From contig NZ_SAIS01000001.1 in the NCBI RefSeq assembly GCF_004360155.1, forward strand, positions 434,001 to 498,000: 64,000 nucleotides of DNA, given 5' to 3'. Numbering within the stretch: position 1 is the first letter of the stretch; each line of letters opens with the position of its first letter. This DNA is from Paraglaciecola marina. GTDB lineage: Bacteria; Pseudomonadota; Gammaproteobacteria; Enterobacterales; Alteromonadaceae. This document shows positions 56,622 to 64,000 of this stretch, in pieces. The notes under the pieces were generated by a model. That model saw only the letters and a program-made list of their open reading frames with translations. It was not told the DNA's origin and ran no database searches. The position numbers were made by a program, and so were the translations under genes.

Positions 56622-56939
56622 AAAAATTTCCTTGCCTATTATATATTTTACAAACGGTTAATCGTGGAAGTTAACCATTAATGAATTGTTCTGTAAATAA
56701 GGGATGCGCTCTCTTTTTTAGTAGACCGTACTTGAGGTCATTAATTTCAGTTTATTGAAAAAATTTAAATCATATAAAAAAGAGTGAGTTCCCCAATAAA
56801 TATTATTGATGCATAAAGCGAATGAATCTGTTTTATCATAATGATATTACTTCTATAGGTGTGGTGAAGTCGCTAAATTCAAAGTGCTTTTTCGCTATAT
56901 CTTATGGTTAAACTTATGTTAATACAGTTTGAGGTCTAA
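56622..56939. promoter_or_regulatory. Divergent region between cysK and the MoxR-type gene
   Basis: 318 bases, AT-rich, with no gene. It should hold the cysK promoter (where a CysB site would be expected) and that of the CoxD/CoxE cluster. GAGG precedes the MoxR-type ATG. I found no clear operator. Confidence 0.45.
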
Positions 56940-57776
56940 ATGTCATTTAGTGGAACAGATAAATATATAGTGGGTCGCGAGTTACAATTAGCTGTTAATG
57001 CAGCTATTACCCTAGAAAAGCCTCTACTTATAAAAGGGGAACCCGGTACTGGAAAAACCATGTTGGCTGAGGAGTTGGCTAAAAGCTTAGATGCAGAGTT
57101 GATCCAGTGGCACATTAAATCTACAACTAAGGCACAACAAGGTTTGTATGAATACGACGCGGTTTCTAGGCTCAGGGATTCACAACTAGGGGATGAAAAA
57201 GTTCATAATATTGCTAACTACATAGTGAAGGGCAAGTTGTGGCAAGCTTTTGAATCAAATAAGCGCAGTATATTGTTAATCGATGAAATCGATAAAGCTG
57301 ACATCGAGTTTCCAAATGACTTGCTGTTAGAAATCGACAAAATGGAGTTTTTTGTATACGAAACCCAGCAAGTCGTAAAAGCCAAACAAAGGCCAATCGT
57401 TATCATCACATCTAATAATGAGAAAGAACTTCCTGATGCCTTTTTACGTCGTTGCTTTTTCCATTATATTCAATTCCCCGAAGTAGAAGAGATGCGACAA
57501 ATTGTAGATGTGCATTTTCCAAACATTAAAAAGGAACTGCTTAATCAAGCATTACAGTCATTTTTTGATTTGCGAGATGTACCTGGCCTACGTAAAAAGC
57601 CCTCTACTTCAGAGTTAATTGACTGGCTGAAACTGCTGGTTGCTGAAGATATTCCTATTGAAGCCTTACAAAATAAAGACGGAAAGCAAAGTATCCCGCC
57701 TTTGTACGGAGCCTTGCTTAAAAATGAGCAGGATATTCATCTATTTGAAAAATTGGTCTTTATGGCGCGCCGTTAA
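56940..57776 (+). CDS. MoxR-type AAA ATPase (CoxD-like)
   Basis: 278 residues. Walker A GEPGTGKT (33-40), Walker B ILLIDEIDKAD (111-121), sensor I ITSNNEKELPDAFLRRC. MoxR/CoxD ATPases work with a VWA partner as chaperones that insert cofactors or metals into enzymes. The VWA partner is directly downstream, sharing one base (the two genes overlap at 57776). Together with the XdhC- and MocA-like genes this indicates maturation of a molybdenum hydroxylase. The start follows GAGG. Confidence 0.92.
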   Translation: MSFSGTDKYIVGRELQLAVNAAITLEKPLLIKGEPGTGKTMLAEELAKSLDAELIQWHIKSTTKAQQGLYEYDAVSRLRDSQLGDEKVHNIANYIVKGKLWQAFESNKRSILLIDEIDKADIEFPNDLLLEIDKMEFFVYETQQVVKAKQRPIVIITSNNEKELPDAFLRRCFFHYIQFPEVEEMRQIVDVHFPNIKKELLNQALQSFFDLRDVPGLRKKPSTSELIDWLKLLVAEDIPIEALQNKDGKQSIPPLYGALLKNEQDIHLFEKLVFMARR

Positions 57777-58957
57777 TGTTAGTTGATTTCTTTTTTAAAC
57801 TTCGGGAATACCGTTTAAAAGTAAGTCTTAGGGAGCTTCTTGATTTGATTCAAGCTCTCGAAAAAGGTGTTGTGTTCGGCAGTATCGAAGACTTTTATTT
57901 TTTATCAAAAATGGTCATGGTGAAAGATGAAACTCAGTTTGATAAGTTTGATAGAGCCTTTGCTGATTATTTTGAAGGGGTACAAAGCATTGATTTATTT
58001 GGAAAAGATATTCCAGAAGAATGGTTGAAAGATGCGTTAAACCGCTATTTCAGTGACGAAGAAAAAGAGAAAGTCAAAGCTTTAGGTGGCCTTGACGAAC
58101 TAATGAAAACCTTGAAAGAGCGTTTAGCTGAGCAAGAAAAGCGGCACCAAGGGGGCAATAAATGGATTGGTACAGGAGGCACTTCACCTTTTGGCGCCAA
58201 TGGCTATAACCCTGAAGGCGTAAGAATTGGGCAGCAAGGTAATCGTAATTTTTCAGCGGCAAAAGTATGGGACAAACGAGAGTTCAAGAATCTTTCTGGT
58301 GATGTAGAGCTTGGTACTCGAAATATCAAAGTCGCTTTGCGCAAATTACGAAAGTTCGCGCGAACCGGTGCTTCTGAAGAGTTAGATATGCCAACCACTA
58401 TAGGTGCCACAGCCAAAAATGCCGGTATGCTTGATATTCATATGGTGCAAGAAAGGCACAATGCCGTAAAGGTTTTAATGTTTTTTGATGTGGGAGGCTC
58501 TATGGATGCTCACATAAAAGAATGTGAAGAGTTGTTTTCTGCAGTACACACAGAGTTCAAATATTTAGAATATTTTTATTTTCATAATTGTGTGTACGAA
58601 GGTGTGTGGAAAGACAACAAGCGCCGCAGTAGTGAAGTTATTCCCATTGCAAATATCATTCATAAATATGGTGCTGATTACAAATTGATTTTTGTAGGTG
58701 ACGCCACTATGGGCCCATATGAAATTACCTACCCAGGTGGAAGTGTTGAACACTGGAATGAAGAGCCTGGAAGTGTTTGGATGCAACGTTTACTTAATCA
58801 TTTTGAACATGCAATATGGCTTAATCCACAGTTAAGTCAGTATTGGAATTATTATGCTTCTATCAGCATAATAAAAGACCTGATGAAAAACAGGATGTTT
58901 CCCTTAACACTTGATGGCATAGGGGAGGGTATAAAGCATTTAACCAAAAAAATATAA
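57776..58957 (+). CDS. VWA domain protein (CoxE-like)
   Basis: 393 residues. The C-terminal VWA domain begins near residue 228 with a MIDAS-like FFDVGGSMD (238-242 DVGGS), where the usual DxSxS has Gly in place of the first Ser. The N-terminal half is helical and charged (EKEKVKALGGLDELMKTLKERLAEQEKR), and contains the RKFARTGASEELD segment common in this group. CoxE works with the MoxR-type ATPase in inserting the copper/sulfur or Mo centre of CO dehydrogenase-type enzymes. It lies between the ATPase gene and the RDD gene. No structural enzyme gene is in the window. Confidence 0.9.
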   Translation: MLVDFFFKLREYRLKVSLRELLDLIQALEKGVVFGSIEDFYFLSKMVMVKDETQFDKFDRAFADYFEGVQSIDLFGKDIPEEWLKDALNRYFSDEEKEKVKALGGLDELMKTLKERLAEQEKRHQGGNKWIGTGGTSPFGANGYNPEGVRIGQQGNRNFSAAKVWDKREFKNLSGDVELGTRNIKVALRKLRKFARTGASEELDMPTTIGATAKNAGMLDIHMVQERHNAVKVLMFFDVGGSMDAHIKECEELFSAVHTEFKYLEYFYFHNCVYEGVWKDNKRRSSEVIPIANIIHKYGADYKLIFVGDATMGPYEITYPGGSVEHWNEEPGSVWMQRLLNHFEHAIWLNPQLSQYWNYYASISIIKDLMKNRMFPLTLDGIGEGIKHLTKKI

Positions 58958-58974
58958 ACTAGCGGGATAAGCTA

Positions 58975-60114
58975 ATGGAAAATAATAACAGAGTACTGGA
59001 CTCAAGCGAGCCACAGGTAACCAATAACGTAAAACAATCTACAGCTAGCCATTCTAAAAAGGAAACCCGCGAAATAGTTACTCCATATGCCTTTTTTGTA
59101 GCAGATGATTTATTAGGTACGCGGCTCGCCAGCCCTGTAAAACGCGGTATAGCTTTATCGATTGATCTATTTTTAGTCACGTTATTAACGCAAGTAAGTA
59201 GTTTGATATTAGCGATTGTGGCTGCAGCTACATTTTTTAGAGCGGGTAATCGTCTAAAAACAAAGAAACGTTTTAATATGGTGCGTATATTTTTGCGATT
59301 TTTAGTCACTATATTGCTTTTTTTTATTGCTCTAGCTGTGTTTGATGATGTTAGTGATACGGTGGATACTGATAAAAGTGGCGAAGCAATTAAAGGCATT
59401 GAGCTTTCAGCATTAACGGCAAAATATTTGATCCAAGTAAAAAGTGTTAACAATAAAATCGATAACAACCAATGTACTCCTGTTTATAATTGCTGGTTAA
59501 CCTTAGGTCAGTTATTAGTAGAGGATGTTGACCAATTAAACCTTAGCGCTGAAGATCGTCAAGGAATCCTCGAGGTTTTCGCTGATTTAACAGTAAGTGA
59601 ACACATGACAGAGGCCAAAGCTCAGCAATTATTGGAAGAGTTAAAAACTCAACCAGCAAAGGAAATTGCACTATCCGAATCAGAAAGCATTGAACCCTTG
59701 TTGGCTGAGACGTCTAAGAATAACCTTGACCAAGTTATCAATACAGACACCCCTAACACCCCACCAGGATTAATCGCATGGGCTCAAACAATTGCCGAAG
59801 ATTTAGGGTTAGGTTTTGGGTGGGCAGCCTTTTATTTTAGTATTTTTACTGCCTGGTGGAATGGTCAAACACCTGGTAAAAAGGTCGTGGGTATTAAGGT
59901 ACTACAACTTGATGGCAGTGGCTTAAATTTATGGGAAAGTTTTGGGCGCTATGGTGGCTATGGTGCTGGGCTTGCCACAGGCTTATTAGGGTTTTTACAG
60001 ATATTTTGGGATCCTAATCGTCAGGCCATTCAAGATAAAATTTCTGAGACGTTAGTCATCGATTTACGTTACCCCAAAGTCACTCTAGGCACTTCAGAAA
60101 ACCAACAAGAATAA
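58975..60114 (+). CDS. RDD family membrane protein with large soluble insert
   Basis: 379 residues. RDD-type helices lie at about 47-80 (GIALSIDLFLVTLLTQVSS), 101-122 and 270-345, with the RDD hallmark WWNGQTPGKKVVGIKVLQLDG and DPNRQAIQDKISETLVI. A polar, acidic region of about 140 residues (about 125-265) separates the halves, which is larger than in simple RDD proteins. Function of RDD proteins is mostly unknown. The gene begins 17 bases after the VWA gene and 10 bases before the XdhC gene, so it belongs to the same operon. Confidence 0.88.
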   Translation: MENNNRVLDSSEPQVTNNVKQSTASHSKKETREIVTPYAFFVADDLLGTRLASPVKRGIALSIDLFLVTLLTQVSSLILAIVAAATFFRAGNRLKTKKRFNMVRIFLRFLVTILLFFIALAVFDDVSDTVDTDKSGEAIKGIELSALTAKYLIQVKSVNNKIDNNQCTPVYNCWLTLGQLLVEDVDQLNLSAEDRQGILEVFADLTVSEHMTEAKAQQLLEELKTQPAKEIALSESESIEPLLAETSKNNLDQVINTDTPNTPPGLIAWAQTIAEDLGLGFGWAAFYFSIFTAWWNGQTPGKKVVGIKVLQLDGSGLNLWESFGRYGGYGAGLATGLLGFLQIFWDPNRQAIQDKISETLVIDLRYPKVTLGTSENQQE

Positions 60115-60124
60115 ATTACTATTT

Positions 60125-61159
60125 ATGGCAAACAGAATTAACCAGTTGTTAAGTTATTGGTCAGATAAGCGTGACAGCCAAGCTTGGGTCTTAGCTACAA
60201 TTATTGAAACTGATGGCTCCTCTTACCGTAAGGCAGGGGCCATGATGATGATAAATGATATGGGGCAATATTTTGGTTTGCTCAGCGGTGGCTGTTTAGA
60301 GTCCGATATTATGCGTCAAGCTAGGCGCTGTTGGGATAACCTTCAATCCCGTATTGTTGAATATGATATGCGTGAAGAAGAAGACTTAGCGTGGCAATTA
60401 GGTATTGGATGTGGTGGCATGGTCAAAATTTTACTGCAGCCAGTAAATGCCAGTAATCATTATTTAAGGCTCGACGAACTTCATAACAATATCGCTGAAC
60501 GTAAACTAGTCGAGTATCAACAGCTAATTGATGAACTGGTCCCTCAAAACTCTTTAGTGCCGGTGAGTTCAATAAAGGCCACGAGTAAAGTTGGTATTAA
60601 AACTCAAGCTGGTGCGAATGTGTTTTCGCAAGTTCTTGGCCCAGCGCCGCTAATCGCTGTGTTTGGTGCAGGTGTTGACGCTAAGCCTGTAGTGGCGATA
60701 GCTGCTGAATTAGGATGGGATGTGTTATTGCTAGACCCTAGAATGGGGTATGCCAAACCAGAGCATTTCCCAAAGGCAAATCAGATTATTCGTGAACCAT
60801 TTGATAATTTACCAAATGGGAGTTGGCTATCTGAAATTGATGCTGCCTTGATATTGACCCACAATATAAAGTTAGACGCTGCTGCGTTAAAACTGTTACA
60901 AGTAAGTCGTGCTAAATACATAGGCTTGCTAGGGCCAATACATAGAACCGATAGAATTTTAGAACATATTGCGATGAGTCGAAATGATTTGGTTAAGCCA
61001 TTAGCTAACCCTGTTGGCCTGAGGTTAGGGGGCGAATTGCCAGAGTCTATCGCTTTATCTATGCTCGCTGAAGTTCATGCCGCATTAGAGCAAACCGATG
61101 GGCTATCTATTAGTAATTCATTGAGTTCATTTATTCCAAACTCACACCATGAAAACTGA
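60125..61159 (+). CDS. XdhC/CoxI family maturation protein
   Basis: 344 residues. The XdhC N-terminal domain shows LSGGCLESDIM and GIGCGGMVKILLQP, and the C-terminal Rossmann domain VFGAGVDAKPVVAIAAELGWDVLLLDPR with YIGLLGPIHRTDRIL. XdhC/CoxI proteins add the terminal sulfido ligand to the Mo cofactor and deliver it to xanthine dehydrogenase-type enzymes. It overlaps the MocA-like gene by 11 bases. Confidence 0.94.
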   Translation: MANRINQLLSYWSDKRDSQAWVLATIIETDGSSYRKAGAMMMINDMGQYFGLLSGGCLESDIMRQARRCWDNLQSRIVEYDMREEEDLAWQLGIGCGGMVKILLQPVNASNHYLRLDELHNNIAERKLVEYQQLIDELVPQNSLVPVSSIKATSKVGIKTQAGANVFSQVLGPAPLIAVFGAGVDAKPVVAIAAELGWDVLLLDPRMGYAKPEHFPKANQIIREPFDNLPNGSWLSEIDAALILTHNIKLDAAALKLLQVSRAKYIGLLGPIHRTDRILEHIAMSRNDLVKPLANPVGLRLGGELPESIALSMLAEVHAALEQTDGLSISNSLSSFIPNSHHEN

Positions 61160-61736
61160 GTTGCTGCTGTTAGCCGCAGGAAAAAGTCGCAGGTTTAATG
61201 GGATCAAACAGCTAGCTGAAGTAAATGGCCAAGTCATGGTTTGTCACTGTCTTTCGGCTTATCAGCAAGATGGTAAGTGGCTTGAAGATATTGCTTTTGG
61301 CACTGTGATTTTAGGGGCCAATGCAAAAGCCGTAGCTAAGGTGCTTCCCATTACTGTTAATGCATATATCGCTCAGTCATGGGAGCAGGGCATGGGGCAT
61401 TCCTTAGCTGAGTCTATCGGTGTGTTATCTAGATCTACAACTCATGTTTTAGTTGGGTTAGCTGATCAAATAGCCATAAGAAGCCTGGCTATCAAAGCTC
61501 TTTTAGAAGCGTCTAAACAGCACCCTCAAAAGATAATTGCTGCGGAATATCAAGACAAAGCCGGTGTGCCGGCTATTTTTCCTAAAGCTTTTTTTTCTCA
61601 GCTGAGTAAGCTTCAGGGTGACAAAGGGGCGAGGGATATTCTGCAAAATCACAATGGTAATGTGATTAAAGTCACTATGTCTGAGGCAGTCATTGATATT
61701 GATACCCAAGACGATTTGTTAAGATTGGTTCGGTAA
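61149..61736 (+). CDS. MocA-like molybdenum cofactor nucleotidyltransferase
   Basis: 195 residues. LLLAAGKSRRFNGIKQLAEVNG is the NTP-transferase signature of the MobA/MocA group. Later VGLADQIAI, DKAGVPAIFPKAFF and DIDTQDDLLRL fit MocA, which makes molybdopterin cytosine dinucleotide for Mo hydroxylases. It is the last gene of the maturation operon and overlaps the XdhC gene by 11 bases. Confidence 0.88.
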   Translation: MKTELLLLAAGKSRRFNGIKQLAEVNGQVMVCHCLSAYQQDGKWLEDIAFGTVILGANAKAVAKVLPITVNAYIAQSWEQGMGHSLAESIGVLSRSTTHVLVGLADQIAIRSLAIKALLEASKQHPQKIIAAEYQDKAGVPAIFPKAFFSQLSKLQGDKGARDILQNHNGNVIKVTMSEAVIDIDTQDDLLRLVR

Positions 61737-61790
61737 AATCTCACGAGCCAACTTGTATTGCATTTTGTCTGTTAGTGAAAAGAGTATTGG

Positions 61791-63386
61791 CTAGGGGAAT
61801 AATAGCGGAGCTCTTCTATGCATGGTGGCTTGCTCATAGGCGTAGGCATATTGAAATAATTTATCTTCTGTAAAGGGTCTACCTAATATCTGTAAACCAA
61901 CCGGCAAGCCATTTTTTACATAACCCATTGGCACTGTAATCGCTGGTTGTCCAGTATGTGGGGCTATTTTGCCACTGTTATTGCCACTAGGGCTCTGTGA
62001 ATCGCCTATTTTTCTGGGTGGGTTACTCCAAGTGGGGTAAACAATGGCATCTAACTTTAAGTTATCCATGGTATTTACCACTGCGTTTAACAGTGCTTTT
62101 CTCCTAGGATCACCTTGTACGTCTACACAAGGTGGTGTTTGTTCAGCAGGCGTTATATTTGCAGGCACTTTCATTGCCCAATTCATAGAGCCGGCATTTT
62201 CTGGACGATGTTTCTTTTGAGCTACCACATCTTGTAATGTTTTAATCTCATTACGACTGGTTAGGGTGGCCAAATAGTTATTTAAATCATACCGAAAACG
62301 GCTACAAAAACCTGTCGCTTTAGTGAGTTTTTCAAACTCTGGAATAGTGATGGGATCCACAATAACCGCCCCTTGGGAAGCAAGATCTTGTAAAGCTTGG
62401 GCATAGACTTTTAGAGTGTCTTTGTCTGCAGTGGTTTCATCGACAATTTCCCTTAAAACGCCCAGCCTCACACCTTCTAATCCGTTTAGGCTTAATTTAG
62501 CTGTGTAATCAGCCACTTTATGGTCTAAATATGCTTTGGTTGTTGGGTCTGCTTCGTCGTAGCCAGCAATAGCGTTGAAAACACGAGCAGTGTCTTTGAC
62601 CGTCCTGAGCATAGGGCCGCCTACATCTCGGTTGAGTAATAATGGAATGATCCCGTCTCGGCTAGTGGCTCCTATGGTTGAACGCATACCCACTAATGCT
62701 AGATGTGATGATGGTCCTCGTATTGAGTTACCCGTATCTGAGCCTATTCCGATAACGCCAAAATTGGCAGCGATAGCAGACGCAGTGCCGCCACTGGAGC
62801 CTGCGGGGACACGGCTTAGGTCGTAAGCATTATGGGTTTCACCATGGGTGGAGCTAATCGTATTATTTGGGCTGAAAGCCCATTCTCCCATGTTTGATTT
62901 TGCAATAATTATTGCGCCAGCGTCTCTTAATTTTTTAACTATAAAAGCGTCATCTGGTGGTATGGAGCCTTTTAAAGCAATGGATCCTGCTTCGGTAGGC
63001 ATATCTGCGGTATCAAAGTTATCTTTTAAAATAACTGGGATGCATTGTAGAGGTTTGAGCTTTGGTTCCTCAGTGAATTGCAGGTCCATTTGTTTGGCTT
63101 TGCTTATGGCCTTAGGATTTATATAAATGATGGCGTTTAGATTACTTATTTCATCATATTTGGTAATACGGTCAATAAACCCTTGAGTAATAGCTTGGCA
63201 GGTTATTGCTTTTGTTTTTATTGCCGAGTGAATGTTCTCTATTGTTGTTTCTGTGAAAGTAAATTCAGGCAAATCTTTTTCAGGCATTGGTGCCGAGCTC
63301 ATAAAAAGTAGGCTAGCTGTTATAGAAGCTAGTAACTTTAATGAAGTGTTTTTGAGGTACTTGGTATCGCAAGCTTTAGTATGCAC
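61791..63386 (-). CDS. Secreted amidase (amidase signature family)
   Basis: 531 residues with a signal peptide (about 1-31). The Ser-cisSer-Lys triad is visible: Lys121 in PVILKDNFD, Ser197 in AGSSGGTAS and Ser221 in DTGNSIRGP. The spacing (K to S 76, S to S 24) fits the family. It hydrolyses an amide bond in a small molecule or peptide in the periplasm; the substrate is unknown. Convergent with the MocA-like gene, divergent from the rhomboid gene. Confidence 0.92.
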   Translation of the reverse strand: MHTKACDTKYLKNTSLKLLASITASLLFMSSAPMPEKDLPEFTFTETTIENIHSAIKTKAITCQAITQGFIDRITKYDEISNLNAIIYINPKAISKAKQMDLQFTEEPKLKPLQCIPVILKDNFDTADMPTEAGSIALKGSIPPDDAFIVKKLRDAGAIIIAKSNMGEWAFSPNNTISSTHGETHNAYDLSRVPAGSSGGTASAIAANFGVIGIGSDTGNSIRGPSSHLALVGMRSTIGATSRDGIIPLLLNRDVGGPMLRTVKDTARVFNAIAGYDEADPTTKAYLDHKVADYTAKLSLNGLEGVRLGVLREIVDETTADKDTLKVYAQALQDLASQGAVIVDPITIPEFEKLTKATGFCSRFRYDLNNYLATLTSRNEIKTLQDVVAQKKHRPENAGSMNWAMKVPANITPAEQTPPCVDVQGDPRRKALLNAVVNTMDNLKLDAIVYPTWSNPPRKIGDSQSPSGNNSGKIAPHTGQPAITVPMGYVKNGLPVGLQILGRPFTEDKLFQYAYAYEQATMHRRAPLLFP

Positions 63387-63477
63387 GTACTACTTCCTGT
63401 TATTTAATTATTGTTTTTAGGATGTATAAATCTATATGTCGTGAATAGTTAAGCATTTATGTTTTGTAACTGCAATT

Positions 63478-63504
63478 ACTAGTACTAGTACTAGTACTAG
63501 TACT
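63478..63504. repeat. (ACTAGT)4.5 hexanucleotide tandem repeat
   Basis: 27 bases of ACTAGT repeated four and a half times, each unit itself palindromic. It lies between the divergent amidase (starts 63386) and rhomboid (starts 63590) genes. Confidence 0.9.
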
Positions 63505-63589
63505 TGAATCTTACGGATAGCTGCAAGGTCGCAGTGTTCTATTTTATTTTGCACCTTTAAATCAAGCTAGGTTACCCAATATCTAATTG

Positions 63590-64000
63590 ATGAACCGAAA
63601 TAATCGTTTATCTCAAAGTATTATATATGCGGTTTTTGCCGTTGCCCTATTGTGGTGTATTAAATCTGCTGAAATCTTATTTGGCTGGAATTTATCCTTT
63701 ATGGGATTAGTGCCTCTGCACGCTAATGGGCTGTTAGGTATTGTTACCGCGCCCTTAGTTCATAGCTCTTTAGAGCATCTATTCAATAATAGTTTGGCCA
63801 TTTTGCTGTTAGGTGCCATGGTGTTTTATGGTTACCCAAAATCTTGGTTGAAGGTTGTAGGATTAATCTGGTTGCTTTCAGGCATTGGCGTGTGGTTATT
63901 TGCAAGAGAAGCCAATCACATTGGCGCCAGTGGCTTAACCCATGGTTTGTTTTTCTATTTGTTTGTGGTGAGTATTTTTAGGCGAGATAAAATGTCCGTG
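63590..64000 (+). CDS. Rhomboid family intramembrane serine protease (3' cut by window edge)
   Basis: I translated 137 codons by hand from ATG 63590 to the window end, with no stop. Helices alternate with loops; PLVHSSLEHLFNNSLAIL contains the conserved HxxxN-type helix, and IGASGLTHGL is the rhomboid active-site GxSG. It differs from the rhombosortase at 54343. It cleaves membrane-protein substrates; these cannot be inferred. The C-terminal His of the dyad lies beyond the window. Confidence 0.88.
   Translation, partial: MNRNNRLSQSIIYAVFAVALLWCIKSAEILFGWNLSFMGLVPLHANGLLGIVTAPLVHSSLEHLFNNSLAILLLGAMVFYGYPKSWLKVVGLIWLLSGIGVWLFAREANHIGASGLTHGLFFYLFVVSIFRRDKMSV

Overview
The window is one continuous stretch of an AT-rich (roughly 40 % GC by eye) gammaproteobacterial chromosome. 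The gene families and neighbourhoods (cysS/ppiB/lpxH, mltD-gloB-yafS, DUF2788-fldA-fur, etfBA facing ETF-QO, rhombosortase, many secreted hydrolases, orphan family-3 solute-binding proteins, U32 peptidase) fit a marine member of the order Alteromonadales. I cannot place it to genus from sequence alone. No phage, integrase, transposase or CRISPR array is visible.

Layout. 1-3434: a tripartite RND efflux operon on the minus strand, with the pump cut by the window edge. 3600-5953: a BlaI repressor, an M56 sensor protease fused to a TonB C-terminal domain, and a lipoprotein, with two BlaI-type operators. 6062-8766: two alpha/beta hydrolases and an orphan solute-binding protein. 9085-13061: an RlhA-like U32 protein, a GST-like protein and the tail of a phosphate operon. 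12324-16746: two tandem alkaline phosphatases plus an unknown secreted protein with a histidine tail, behind a good Pho box. 16847-24742: housekeeping genes (lpxH, ppiB, cysS, mltD, gloB, yafS-like), an unknown proline-rich protein and a frameshifted isoprenylcysteine-methyltransferase-like gene. 25053-30282: a SatD-like/DUF3307 pair behind a 28-bp repeat array, metG, dcd, a flavin reductase and tRNA-Pro(GGG). 30542-37201: an NHL-repeat protein, a hydrolase preceded by a (TAA)25 microsatellite, a GGDEF-EAL protein, and a kinase with two FixL-type PAS domains plus its receiver.

37410-46165: a CHMI-like tautomerase, a luciferase-like oxidoreductase, fur, fldA, DUF2788, an orphan solute-binding protein, a YbfF-like esterase, the electron-transfer-flavoprotein system (ETF-QO facing etfBA), and a stand-alone CBM48-type protein. 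46457-54972: a GlxA-type regulator facing an acyl-CoA dehydrogenase/SDR pair, an S9 peptidase, an alginate-lyase-family enzyme and rhombosortase. 55083-64000: a lipoprotein, cysK, a CoxD/CoxE/RDD/XdhC/MocA-type molybdoenzyme-maturation cluster without its enzyme, a secreted amidase and a partial rhomboid protease.

Most of the window is ordinary core chromosome. The points that most deserve a second look are the (TAA)25 tract directly before a lipoprotein hydrolase, the Pho-box operon with its unknown third gene, the repeat array before satD-DUF3307, the double FixL-type PAS kinase, the orphan Mo-hydroxylase maturation cluster with a changed MIDAS motif, and the BlaI/M56-TonB cluster. I found no clear new defence or mobile system.
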